Assembly (NCBI GenBank): GCA_002317355.1 | Contig: DCJC01000066.1 | Coordinates: 39,299 to 81,659 of the forward strand | DNA length: 42,361 bases | Reading direction: 5' to 3' | From: Prevotellaceae bacterium UBA1710 | GTDB lineage: Bacteria; Bacteroidota; Bacteroidia; Bacteroidales; Bacteroidaceae | In this document: positions 1-7,977 of the stretch, piece after piece | Layout of the letters: each line of letters begins with the position of its first letter | How positions within the stretch are numbered: position 1 is the first letter of the stretch | Position numbers and translations under genes: made by a program | Notes under the pieces: model-generated | What the model was told of the DNA's origin: nothing | Databases searched by the model: none | Seen by the model: the letters and a program-made list of their open reading frames with translations, nothing else

Positions 1-109
1 TCAGCGTCTCTTTCTTTACTTACACCTTCAGCGCCCCTTTTAGTCCGCTCACGCTTCAGCGTCTCTTTATTTACTTACACGCTTCAGCGTCTTATATTCT
101 TCCACACAC
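1..109. repeat. 28-bp tandem repeat, about four imperfect units
   Basis: The element CTTCAGCG recurs at 26, 54 and 82, and its last six bases open the window at position 1, giving a strict 28-bp period. The units at 1-25 and 54-81 are nearly identical, and those at 26-53 and 82-109 are more diverged. The array runs off the left edge, so its true copy number is unknown. It overlaps the 3' end of the minus-strand broken gene, and because 28 is not a multiple of three, each unit reads in a different frame. No unique spacers are present, so this is not CRISPR. Confidence 0.7.
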
Positions 110-452
110 AGCCTGATATTCTCCAGGTGCCTATACTTCTTCCATCTCGGAAGATTGTGTTCTATCCGGTATTTATTGATGATAAAGATGTTCCTGCTCC
201 AGTCATCAGGAAGTTGCCTGACGAGTTCCTCTGCGATAGCCTCCACCTTCTCCGTGTAGGCAACTACGCATTTTTTTTGTTACGCAGTTCATCCCTGGAG
301 GTCGCTTTCATCTTACTGAAAGTTGATTTACCAACCTCCTTGCAGTACACCTGCTTGTTCATAATACCATGATACTTCATAGTGCCCAGCACCAGCTTGA
401 GCACACAAAATGCACGAAGCGCACGCTCCATGTCCTGATTTTTGTTTGACAT
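67..452 (-). pseudogene. Small unknown protein gene with a homopolymer frameshift
   Basis: I do not recognise the family. The minus strand opens at an ATG (450-452, protein MSNKNQDMERALR...) and reads to a run of eight A (T in plus orientation, 271-278), after which it stops at 264. A one-base change of frame at the run, equivalent to nine A, restores reading through CVVAYTEKVEAIAEELVRQL to a stop at 67, giving about 128 residues. The restored second half is rich in charged and aliphatic residues with a natural coding look, which argues that the two halves are one gene. Explanations are decay, a sequencing indel, ribosomal or transcriptional slippage on A8, or phase variation. An in-frame ATG further upstream (489-491) exists but is less likely the start. 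Confidence 0.5.
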
Positions 453-636
453 AAAAATGTGTGATTTATGGAACGGTGCCGTCCTTGGCACCGCTCCGGG
501 TTAATATTCTTTATTTTTTACTTGTTTTCGTAGGTAAACATCTCCGATTATTAGCAAAAACATACTACTTTTATAGAAATTAGGTTGAATTTATCAAAAA
601 TCTCTGTTTTTCTTTTTTTTTTTCATTTTTTTTCAT

Positions 637-644
637 TACCTTTG
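637..644 (+). promoter_or_regulatory. Bacteroidota-type -7 promoter element
   Basis: TACCTTTG matches the Bacteroidota -7 consensus TAnnTTTG exactly. It is preceded by a long T-rich tract (about 606-633) that could supply the poorly conserved -33 element. Transcription would start near 650 and run rightward, with no plus-strand gene until 1792, so the product is a short RNA, a leader, or an antisense RNA to the gene at 776-1588. Confidence 0.5.
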
Positions 645-649
645 CAAAT

Positions 650-748
650 AACAACAAGGGAACTATCCATCAAAAATTCCCAAGTTGTTAAAATGAATAG
701 GGTAAGAAACTAATTCTCAAATAGTTATTTCTATTTGGGGTGATTTTT
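650..748 (+). ncRNA. Candidate small RNA or attenuated leader
   Basis: Directly after the TACCTTTG element, two stem-loops follow. In the first, AACAAC and GGGAA (650-655, 658-662) pair with TTCCC and GTTGTT (677-681, 684-689) across a small AA/AA internal loop. In the second, CAAATAG (718-724) pairs perfectly with CTATTTG (731-737), and a T run follows at 744-748. A six-codon frame starting at ATG 693 ends in TAA 711 just before the second hairpin, a layout reminiscent of a leader peptide. No homology to a known RNA family is recognised. The stretch 453-775 holds no other gene that I can support. Confidence 0.35.
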
Positions 749-775
749 CTCGTATTTATTGAATAAATTTCTACA

Positions 776-1588
776 TTAATCCCGTTTCTTTTTAAGTCTT
801 TCAATTTCCTTTTCGAGTATTGAAATCTTTGATTTCAGTTCTACATTTTCTCTATAAAGTTTATTCTGGGCACTACCGATTTCGTTCATTGTCTTGCCCG
901 TTATATGGTAAATGTTATTATCTCCAAGGAGACTCTCAGAATTAAAGTATTGTCTCACAAACTGGAATACGTCAAAGATATTCTCTGCCACGTTGGAAAC
1001 TTGGGGCTCTGGCTCAAAGGCATCATAGAAAGCCTGCTTGGCATATTCGTCATAATAAGGCGTTATTTTTTCAATATTCAGAAAACTGGCATTATGATCA
1101 ATGAAGACATCGCCGATGTGTATCTTCACGTTCGAGAGGTAGAAAAGTAGTTTCTTGAGAGTAAGACGCGGCATTTTCTTGGCAGGATATTTTCTAAATG
1201 CATCATACGAGTTCGGGGTGCATTCTATTAACTCAATAGATTTCTCACGATTAATGTGATATCTATCCTTGCAATAGGTAATAATATTAGAAAGACGCAG
1301 TGTGATATCTTCCCATTCTTCCTTATTAAATAGCCGACAGTCGGATTCATTAGGCTTGTTGCCATTGATCAGTATAAAGTTGGAAATAGGAAAACGGAAG
1401 TGATTACAGATACTAATGATATCCTCAGGATGCATTGAACCGCTGTTCCTCCATGCTAGAAAAGTATTATGGGTATTGCACTTGATTCCAAGTGAATTAA
1501 TAATGGAAAACATTTCGTTTACATTATATCCTGTGAGTTTCATAAGGTTTACCCATCCATTCGGGTAATATTCATACAGTTTATTCAT
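776..1588 (-). CDS. Putative DNA-binding protein with two divergent HTH-like regions and a coiled coil
   Basis: The 270-residue protein has no family that I recognise outright. Residues about 20-75 and about 110-165 each resemble a diverged XRE/Cro-type helix-turn-helix: a helix, a turn with a polar stretch (NTFLAWRNSG; NSYDAFRKYPAKKMPRLT), then an aliphatic helix ending in F-P-I-S-N-F or H-I-G-D-V-F, as in many Cro/CI proteins. Residues about 235-270 form a heptad-like Lys/Glu-rich coiled coil (ENVELKSKISILEKEIERLK) suited to dimerisation. It is transcribed divergently from the polysaccharide cluster and sits next to it, so a local regulatory role is plausible but inferred. The start is the ATG at 1586-1588. 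An alternative is a non-DNA-binding structural or phage-derived protein. Confidence 0.55.
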   Translation of the reverse strand: MNKLYEYYPNGWVNLMKLTGYNVNEMFSIINSLGIKCNTHNTFLAWRNSGSMHPEDIISICNHFRFPISNFILINGNKPNESDCRLFNKEEWEDITLRLSNIITYCKDRYHINREKSIELIECTPNSYDAFRKYPAKKMPRLTLKKLLFYLSNVKIHIGDVFIDHNASFLNIEKITPYYDEYAKQAFYDAFEPEPQVSNVAENIFDVFQFVRQYFNSESLLGDNNIYHITGKTMNEIGSAQNKLYRENVELKSKISILEKEIERLKKKRD

Positions 1589-1712
1589 GATCTTAACAAT
1601 TTGAATTGATAATTTTCTTGTAAAATTATGAATAAATCAGATGAATACCCTCACACTCTCCTCCCGAATTATATGCTATAAATCATGAATGTATAAAATA
1701 CCAAGTGAAATA

Positions 1713-1737
1713 TAAGTTTGCATTTCTAATACGTTTG
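1713..1737 (+). promoter_or_regulatory. Two overlapping candidate -7 elements before the polysaccharide cluster
   Basis: TAAGTTTG (1713-1720) and TACGTTTG (1730-1737) both match TAnnTTTG and lie 55-80 nt before the first ATG of the cluster at 1792. No convincing TTTG -33 element is seen 20 bp upstream of either, so this is a candidate only. It would drive the plus-strand cluster. Confidence 0.4.
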
Positions 1738-1791
1738 GTGTTTTTGCTTATCTGAGAATTGTATATTCAATTATTTGAATTTAGATAATAT

Positions 1792-2901
1792 ATGAATAAA
1801 GATTTAATAACTGTAACTTCACCTCTCCTTCCGAATCTTGATGATTTCTATGAGGAACTCAAGAAAATATGGGATAGTAAGTGGATTACAAATAATGGAA
1901 GCTATCATAAGCAACTTGAGGCTGCTTTGGCAGAATATCTTGGTGTTCCGTATGTTAGTCTTTTTACAAATGGAACTCTTCCTCTTCTAACAGCATTGCA
2001 GGCATTGAGAATAACAGGTGAGGTAATCACTACACCATATTCCTTTGTTGCCACCACTCACTCAATTTGGTGGAATGGTTGCAAACCTGTCTTTGTGGAT
2101 ATTGATCCAAAGACTGGAAATATCGATCCTGATAAGATAGAGGCTGCTATTACTCCAAAGACAACAGCCATAATGCCGGTTCATGTTTATGGTAAACCTT
2201 GTGATACGCAGCGCATTCAGGAAATTGCAGATAGATATGGTCTTAAGGTTATCTATGATGCTGCCCATGCTTTTGGTGTAAAGGTTAATGGTGAGAGCAT
2301 TCTGAATGCAGGAGACATGAGTACACTTTCGTTTCATGCCACAAAGGTATATAATACAATAGAGGGTGGAGCGATGATTATGCATGATGAAAAGACGAAG
2401 AAACGTATCGATGACTTGAAGAACTTCGGTTTCCATGATGAGGTTACAGTTGTTGGTCCTGGTATCAACTCGAAGATGGATGAGATGCGTTCAGCTTATG
2501 GTCTTTTGAATCTCAAGCAGGTTGATTCTGCAATAGAGGCGCGTCATCAGGTAGCAATAAAATATAGGGATGCGCTGAAGAATGTTGATGGTATCACATA
2601 TTTTGAGGACATGGAAGGTGTTCGTCACAACTATAGTTATTTCCCTATTTTCATTGATGCCGAGAAATATGGTATGACAAGGGATGAATTGTATTTCAAG
2701 ATGAAGGATGCCAATGTTCTTGGCCGAAGATATTTCTATCCTCTTATCAGTGAGTTTTCTACATACAGAGGTTGTCCTGGTGCTGACCGTACCAATCTCC
2801 CTAATGCTCATAAGATGGCTGATAGTGTAATCTGTTTGCCTATGCATCATGCGCTAAGTGAAAATGACATTCTGCGTACACTAGACTTAATAATGAATTG
2901 A
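1792..2901 (+). CDS. DegT/DnrJ/EryC1/StrS sugar aminotransferase, VioA-like
   Basis: A PLP-dependent aminotransferase of 369 residues, full length for the DegT/DnrJ/EryC1/StrS family, which converts nucleotide-linked keto-sugars to amino sugars. The N-terminal SKWITNNG, the segment TGEVITTPYSFVATTHSIWW and the PLP lysine motif SFHATKVYNTIEGG (Lys185) closely recall VioA-type enzymes, which make dTDP-4-amino-4,6-dideoxyglucose (dTDP-viosamine). It is the first gene of the cluster and its stop overlaps the next gene's possible TTG start. The nucleotidyltransferase and 4,6-dehydratase that would supply its substrate (RmlA, RmlB) are not in the window. Family assignment is firm; the exact sugar is inferred from remembered similarity. 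Confidence 0.9.
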   Translation: MNKDLITVTSPLLPNLDDFYEELKKIWDSKWITNNGSYHKQLEAALAEYLGVPYVSLFTNGTLPLLTALQALRITGEVITTPYSFVATTHSIWWNGCKPVFVDIDPKTGNIDPDKIEAAITPKTTAIMPVHVYGKPCDTQRIQEIADRYGLKVIYDAAHAFGVKVNGESILNAGDMSTLSFHATKVYNTIEGGAMIMHDEKTKKRIDDLKNFGFHDEVTVVGPGINSKMDEMRSAYGLLNLKQVDSAIEARHQVAIKYRDALKNVDGITYFEDMEGVRHNYSYFPIFIDAEKYGMTRDELYFKMKDANVLGRRYFYPLISEFSTYRGCPGADRTNLPNAHKMADSVICLPMHHALSENDILRTLDLIMN

Positions 2902-2903
2902 AA

Positions 2904-4115
2904 ATGAATAATCCTCTCATCAGTGTGATAGTACCAATTTATAGAATTGATAAATATTTGGGAATTTGCATTGAAAGTATCTTGAACCAGACATACAACA
3001 ATCTTGAAGTTATACTTGTGGATGATGGTTCACCTGATAGATGTTCTGAAATATGTGATCTTTATGCATCTAAAGATTCACGTATTAAGGTAATTCATAA
3101 GGAGAATGGAGGGCTCGTTTCTGCACGTAAGGCTGGGGTACAGGTTTCGAAAGGTGAATATATTGGTTATGTTGATGGTGATGATTGGATAGGTCCAGGC
3201 TTTTATCAGTCATTGATGCATTCAATTAAAAATTCGGATTCTGACATTGCTATTGCGGGTTTTAGTCGTGACCTTTTCGCTAGTACTAAAAATCTGCTTA
3301 ATGCTATACCTTCTGGAGTTTATGAAGGTGAGTCTTTAAAGAACGTATGTAAGCAAATGCTTTCGTATGGTTCGTTTTATAGTCATGGTATTACAACTTA
3401 TTTATGGAATAAGTTGTTCAAGCGATCTGCAATTATAGTACCGCAGATGGCAGTCGATAATCAAATAACCGTGGGGGAAGATGCTGCCGTTGTTTACAAA
3501 GCGATCCTCCGAAGTAAAAGAATTGTAATTACAGATAATTGTGCTTATCATTATCGACAACGTGAAGATTCTATGCTTAAACTTTCCTGTAACTATGATG
3601 AGGAATATAGAAGACTTAAAGCTTTGAATGATTGTATGGTGACATCATTCCAGAACGAAGCTGGTGAGTATAATCTTGATCAACAACAGAAAGAGTTCAT
3701 AACTGGCACTTATATTATTCGCTCTGGTGGTAAAATAGATAATGCATCGAATGAACTGAAATATTTCCCATTTAAGCATGATATAGTAGGGAAGAAGGTC
3801 GTTGTACATGGTGCAGGTACATTTGGACAACAACTTGTTAGGCGTATAAAATGTGAGAATCTTTGTGAACTCATAGGTTGGATTGACAAAGATTTTTGGG
3901 AATATAGACGTTGTTGTATGGATGTTGATCCTATCGAACGTGTTTGTAAATTGGATTTTGACTATATTATTATAGCATTATTAGCTCCGCCAACAATAGA
4001 TCGTATAAAGCAACGTCTCATAGATTATGGTGTATCAGAGTCTAAAATAATCACAGTAGAGGTTACAAAAGATCTCATAGACAAAGCATATAATCAATAT
4101 TTATTGAATTCCTAA
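2904..4115 (+). CDS. Family 2 glycosyltransferase with a C-terminal Rossmann-like domain
   Basis: The N-terminal ~230 residues are a classic GT2 inverting transferase: ISVIVPIYRIDKYLGICIES, then LVDDGSPDRCSEICDLYA, GGLVSARKAGV and the metal-binding YVDGDDW. After a linker, the last ~90 residues form a different domain beginning VVVHGAGTFGQQLVRRI, a glycine-rich dinucleotide or nucleotide-binding loop, with DFDYIIIALL as a later strand. Such Rossmann-like tails occur in several capsule glycosyltransferases, but their role is not settled. I chose ATG 2904; a TTG at 2898, overlapping the stop of the aminotransferase, would add two residues. The tight junction implies translational coupling. The sugar donor cannot be read from sequence. 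Confidence 0.88.
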   Translation: MNNPLISVIVPIYRIDKYLGICIESILNQTYNNLEVILVDDGSPDRCSEICDLYASKDSRIKVIHKENGGLVSARKAGVQVSKGEYIGYVDGDDWIGPGFYQSLMHSIKNSDSDIAIAGFSRDLFASTKNLLNAIPSGVYEGESLKNVCKQMLSYGSFYSHGITTYLWNKLFKRSAIIVPQMAVDNQITVGEDAAVVYKAILRSKRIVITDNCAYHYRQREDSMLKLSCNYDEEYRRLKALNDCMVTSFQNEAGEYNLDQQQKEFITGTYIIRSGGKIDNASNELKYFPFKHDIVGKKVVVHGAGTFGQQLVRRIKCENLCELIGWIDKDFWEYRRCCMDVDPIERVCKLDFDYIIIALLAPPTIDRIKQRLIDYGVSESKIITVEVTKDLIDKAYNQYLLNS

Positions 4116-4126
4116 AATTGTAATTT

Positions 4127-4891
4127 ATGTATTTCATGGATTCATTTACTGCATCCAGATTAGGAGTAACTCATCTTTTCAGCCTTGGACAAGCTGGATA
4201 TATACTCAAGAGCAAACAAGGACAAACATTAGGCATTGATTTATATTTATCTGAATGTGTTGAATCTGTAGAAGGCCATGATGGTTATCATCGTTTGATG
4301 CCTCAGATCGCAGATCCCAAAAATTTGCAGCTTGATGTGGTTATTGCTACTCATTTCCATCGCGACCATTTTGATATAGATGCTATACCTGCTCTTATGA
4401 AAAATGGAAATACAAAACTTTTCTGTGCATATGATTGTAAGGAAGATGTTAATCGTTTGAGGATAGAAGAGAGTCAGGTGACTTACGTTAAACCTGGAGA
4501 TTTTGTTCAGGTAGGTGATTTTTTCATCCGATTTGTTCATAGCGATCATGGTGCTGGTGCTCCTCAGGAAGTTGGAGTGTTGGTAACTGTGGATGGAAAG
4601 AATATCCTAGAGGTTGGTGATACGAGTCTACACCTTGATTGGAAGGAAGAGTACTTGCAGGCTGGTCCATTGGATGTGTTGATTGCACCTATCAATGGTG
4701 CATATGGTAATTTGAATGAAATGGAATGTGCTGAATTGGCTAATATCCTTTCTCCCCAAATAACCGTTCCTTGTCATTTCGGTATGTTTGCTTCACATGG
4801 AGGCAATGCTGGTGTATTCATAGAGAAAATGCGTAAACAAGGAAGTGCATACAAAGTCTTCACGATGGGAGAAGACTACGAAATAAAATAA
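4127..4891 (+). CDS. UlaG-like metallo-beta-lactamase-fold hydrolase
   Basis: A 254-residue metallo-beta-lactamase-fold protein. The zinc motif is H-F-H-R-D-H at residues 76-81 (a THxHxDH-type loop), followed by a conserved histidine near HSDHGAG, the aspartate in EVGDTSLH and a final histidine in VPCHFGMFASHGG. Overall layout resembles the UlaG group (L-ascorbate-6-phosphate lactonase and relatives) rather than true beta-lactamases or RNases. It has no signal peptide and should be cytoplasmic. Its position between a glycosyltransferase and the ATP-grasp/SDR fusion suggests a step in making an unusual residue, for example lactone or phosphodiester hydrolysis. That substrate is inferred. A second in-frame ATG at 4136 could be the true start. 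Confidence 0.85.
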   Translation: MYFMDSFTASRLGVTHLFSLGQAGYILKSKQGQTLGIDLYLSECVESVEGHDGYHRLMPQIADPKNLQLDVVIATHFHRDHFDIDAIPALMKNGNTKLFCAYDCKEDVNRLRIEESQVTYVKPGDFVQVGDFFIRFVHSDHGAGAPQEVGVLVTVDGKNILEVGDTSLHLDWKEEYLQAGPLDVLIAPINGAYGNLNEMECAELANILSPQITVPCHFGMFASHGGNAGVFIEKMRKQGSAYKVFTMGEDYEIK

Positions 4892-4920
4892 AATTTTTCG
4901 ACATTTATCAATATAAGAAA

Positions 4921-6963
4921 ATGGAAAAAAATCTTGAAGGTAAAAAACTGCTAATTCTCGGTGCAAATCCAGAAACTGCTAATATTGTAAAAATAGCAAA
5001 AGAAATGGGGGTAATTACCATTGTTACTGACTATGATCCAACTGCCCCTGCCAAAAAAGTGGCAGATATTAGCTATGATATTAATGGATTGGATGTAGAG
5101 GCTATTTGTGATATGGCTTGTAAGGAGCAAGTTGATGGTGTGATGGTTGGAGTTGCAGATGTTCTTGTTCAACCTTATCAACAGGTTTGTGAAAAATTGG
5201 GATTACCATGTTATGCAAATGCGAAATCAGCCGTATCTTTCAATAACAAAAGAATATTTAAGCAAACTTGTGCTGAATATGGTATTGAAGGAATTCCAGA
5301 ATATTCACTTGATGATAAAGGATCCATTGTTTATCCTGTTATAGTTAAACCTGCAGACAGTAACTCGGGTAAAGGTATTACTCTTGTGAGACATCGTAGT
5401 GAGCTGGATAATGCTGTGGCTCGAGCTAAGGAAGAATCTCGCACTTCTACAGTACTTATCGAAAGATATATGGAGTGTAGTGATGTGAGTATTTATTACA
5501 CTATTGTAGATGGTAAGGTCTATTTATCGACAATATCTGATCGTTATACACTTCGAACAGATACAAGTGCAACACCTATTTGTTTGGGTGATGTATTCCC
5601 TTCTCAGTATTATGATAAGTTTATGCAAACAGAGCATCCGAAGTATGTAAATATGCTGAAAGGGCTTGGCGTAGAGAATGGTATTCTCTATGTTTCTGCA
5701 TTCTATGAAAATGGACATTTTTATGTTTATGACCCAGGTTTCCGTCTTCAGGGTGGGGGCTTTCATCTTACTCTAATGGGGGTTAACGGGTTCGATCAGC
5801 GTAAGATGCTTATCAATTTCGCGCTTACAGGATCAATGGCATACTATGATCTTGATGCTCTTAATGATCCTAAGATGCATGGACAGAGTGCTGCTACAGT
5901 ATGGTTTTTGCTCAAGCCTGGTATTATTGATCAAATTAGTGGTCTTGAATATATTAAAAAACATCCGTCTGTAGATTTCTGTATTCAGCGTTTTAAAGAG
6001 GGTGAAGAGATAACTGAGCAGATGCAAGGTACTGAACGACAAGTCTTTCTGCGTATTTTTATGCATTGCAAAAATGAGTCAGAACTCAAAACGACAATCA
6101 AAGATTTCCAGAATAGACTAAAAGTTCTTACTTCATCAGGGGAAAACCTCGTACTTCCTTCTCTAAATAGTGAGTTTGAGAACAAGTTTTACACATCTTC
6201 ACAGATGCTAAAAAATAAAGTTGTTGTCATTTCGGGGGGAACAAAAGGTGTTGGTCGTCAGCTTGCACTTAAGTGTGCTGCTTCTGGTGCTAATGTCATT
6301 ATTTCGGGGCGTGATCAGGCAAGTGCAGATGAAATAATTTCTCAGGCAAGAGATTTCTCTGGAGAGATTACTTTCAAGCAAACAGACCTTCATAGTGTAA
6401 AACAGATTCGTGATTTGTTCAGTTATGTTGAGGATAAATATGGGTGTCTTGATGGTTATGTGAATTATGCAGGCGTAACTCCAGCTTCTGCATTGACGGA
6501 AGCTACCGAAGAACATTTTGACGAGGTGTTTTCCATCGACATTAAGGCTGCGTTCTTTGCTTCTCAGTCTGCTGTTGAGCTTATGCAGCGTTCAGGTGGT
6601 GGTTCTATCGTTCTTGTTGGCTCAACTCATCACACTCGTGGCAATAAGGATCGTACTGCTTATGCATGTGCTAAAGGTGCACTCTTCACACTTTCTAACC
6701 ATATTGGTAAACACTATGCTTGTGACCGTATTCGTTGCAACTATCTTGTTATGGGGTGGACACCGACTGATGGCGAATTAGCATTGAGACGATCTCAAGG
6801 AATGTCAGAAGATGAGTTACGCATAGAAGCGTCGGCAGCTCTTCCACTTGGTCGTATGACTGAGGCTGACGATATAGTTCCAGGTATCATCTACTTGCTC
6901 TCCGACTATTCGTCTATGCTTACTGCAACAGAGTTTAAGATTAATGGAGGTGAAATTATATGA
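4921..6963 (+). CDS. ATP-grasp ligase fused to a short-chain dehydrogenase/reductase
   Basis: A 680-residue two-domain enzyme. Residues 1 to about 400 are an ATP-grasp ligase of the CarB/PurK-like kind: an N-terminal Rossmann-like strand (LLILGANPETA), the ATP-binding VKPADSNSGKGI (Lys143, Lys151), ERYMECSDVSIYY, and DPGFRLQGGG in place of the usual metal-binding E-x-N region. Residues 429-680 are a classical SDR: cofactor motif SGGTKGVG (438-445), NYAG, catalytic Ser568 and Tyr581-xxx-Lys585. ATP-grasp enzymes join a carboxylate to an amine or thiol through an acyl phosphate; SDRs oxidise or reduce hydroxyl/keto groups. The fusion suggests consecutive steps on one substrate. I do not recognise a characterised protein with this architecture. 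ATG 4921 follows the previous stop by 29 nt. Confidence 0.85.
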   Translation: MEKNLEGKKLLILGANPETANIVKIAKEMGVITIVTDYDPTAPAKKVADISYDINGLDVEAICDMACKEQVDGVMVGVADVLVQPYQQVCEKLGLPCYANAKSAVSFNNKRIFKQTCAEYGIEGIPEYSLDDKGSIVYPVIVKPADSNSGKGITLVRHRSELDNAVARAKEESRTSTVLIERYMECSDVSIYYTIVDGKVYLSTISDRYTLRTDTSATPICLGDVFPSQYYDKFMQTEHPKYVNMLKGLGVENGILYVSAFYENGHFYVYDPGFRLQGGGFHLTLMGVNGFDQRKMLINFALTGSMAYYDLDALNDPKMHGQSAATVWFLLKPGIIDQISGLEYIKKHPSVDFCIQRFKEGEEITEQMQGTERQVFLRIFMHCKNESELKTTIKDFQNRLKVLTSSGENLVLPSLNSEFENKFYTSSQMLKNKVVVISGGTKGVGRQLALKCAASGANVIISGRDQASADEIISQARDFSGEITFKQTDLHSVKQIRDLFSYVEDKYGCLDGYVNYAGVTPASALTEATEEHFDEVFSIDIKAAFFASQSAVELMQRSGGGSIVLVGSTHHTRGNKDRTAYACAKGALFTLSNHIGKHYACDRIRCNYLVMGWTPTDGELALRRSQGMSEDELRIEASAALPLGRMTEADDIVPGIIYLLSDYSSMLTATEFKINGGEII

Positions 6964-6989
6964 TATTTTAAATATAAGATGTAATTTGT

Positions 6990-7928
6990 ATGACAGAATG
7001 CGATAGAATAATTAAGGATAAAATATTACCCGAATCTTTCTTTAAGGCTGAGACTATATGTGATTTTTTTGTTGATGAAAGAAGAAAGAAATTATGGGCT
7101 TTAAATATTGATTTATTATTGGAGGTTGGCAGAGTTTGTAGAAAATACAATCTAAATTATTATTTGATTGGAGGTGCATTGATTGGGGCTGTTAGACATC
7201 ATGGATTTATTCCTTGGGATGATGATATTGACATTGCTATGCCACGCAAGGACTATGAAATTTTTTTACAGCATTTTGATGAATTCAAGTCACCTTATTT
7301 TTTGCAGACACCCTATACTGATGATGGGTATTTCTTTGCTCATGCAAGACTAAGAAATAGTAATACGACATTCATTCAAAGACCATTTTGTTATTGCAAT
7401 TATAATATGGGAGTATTTGTTGATATTCTTCCATTAGATAATTTTCAAGAAACAGATGAAGGTGAAACATTATTTCATGAATTAGAAAGAAATATAATTC
7501 AGAATTCAACAGCGATGAAATTGTCTAATGCAAAACCAAATGCCAAAGATATTGAACGTATCAAAAAATACGAATACCAGAATCCTTTTGAAGTATTTGA
7601 AACTATACAAAAAATAGGGAAATCGTTTTCTGATAGAGAAACGGATGACTATTGTCTTACATGTGGTGTAGTGTATGGTTTTCATAAATCATTATTTGAG
7701 AAAAAGGCTTTTGAAAAAACTAAATATGTAGAATTTGAAGGTGTTGAGGTTCCGATTCCTTCTGGGTATGATTCTATATTAACGAGAATTTTTGGTGATT
7801 ATATGGAATTTCCTCCTTTTGAAAATAGAGGGGGATGGCATGGCGCAACTTTCATTGATGTAGATACAAATTATTTAGATTCTAAGAAGAGTATTGAGTA
7901 TAAGAAATGGTTGGAATTGCCATATTGA
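6990..7928 (+). CDS. LicD family phosphotransferase
   Basis: A 312-residue LicD protein. The diagnostic nucleotidyltransferase-fold signature is seen as IGGALIGAVRHHGFIPWDDDIDI: Gly61-Gly62, then Asp77-Asp78-Asp79 and Asp81 as metal ligands. LicD enzymes transfer phosphocholine, or in other pathways phospho-alditols, from a CDP-activated donor to a glycan. The next gene encodes a TagD-like cytidylyltransferase, which would make such a CDP donor, so the two fit as donor synthesis and transfer. No choline kinase or uptake gene is nearby, so the substituent is probably not choline. It begins 26 nt after the ATP-grasp/SDR gene. Length is normal for the family. Confidence 0.9.
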   Translation: MTECDRIIKDKILPESFFKAETICDFFVDERRKKLWALNIDLLLEVGRVCRKYNLNYYLIGGALIGAVRHHGFIPWDDDIDIAMPRKDYEIFLQHFDEFKSPYFLQTPYTDDGYFFAHARLRNSNTTFIQRPFCYCNYNMGVFVDILPLDNFQETDEGETLFHELERNIIQNSTAMKLSNAKPNAKDIERIKKYEYQNPFEVFETIQKIGKSFSDRETDDYCLTCGVVYGFHKSLFEKKAFEKTKYVEFEGVEVPIPSGYDSILTRIFGDYMEFPPFENRGGWHGATFIDVDTNYLDSKKSIEYKKWLELPY

Positions 7929-7977
7929 TTATATTTTTGTCTATGAAGTATTCGGATTTTCAATTAAGTACTTGGTT

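Noticed and set aside
1..109. Repeats at the left edge as a CRISPR array
   Set aside because: The units are contiguous with a 28-bp period and there are no unique spacers or cas genes.
776..1588. UpxY/UpxZ antitermination system
   Set aside because: The protein lacks NusG-like features and is on the opposite strand to the cluster.
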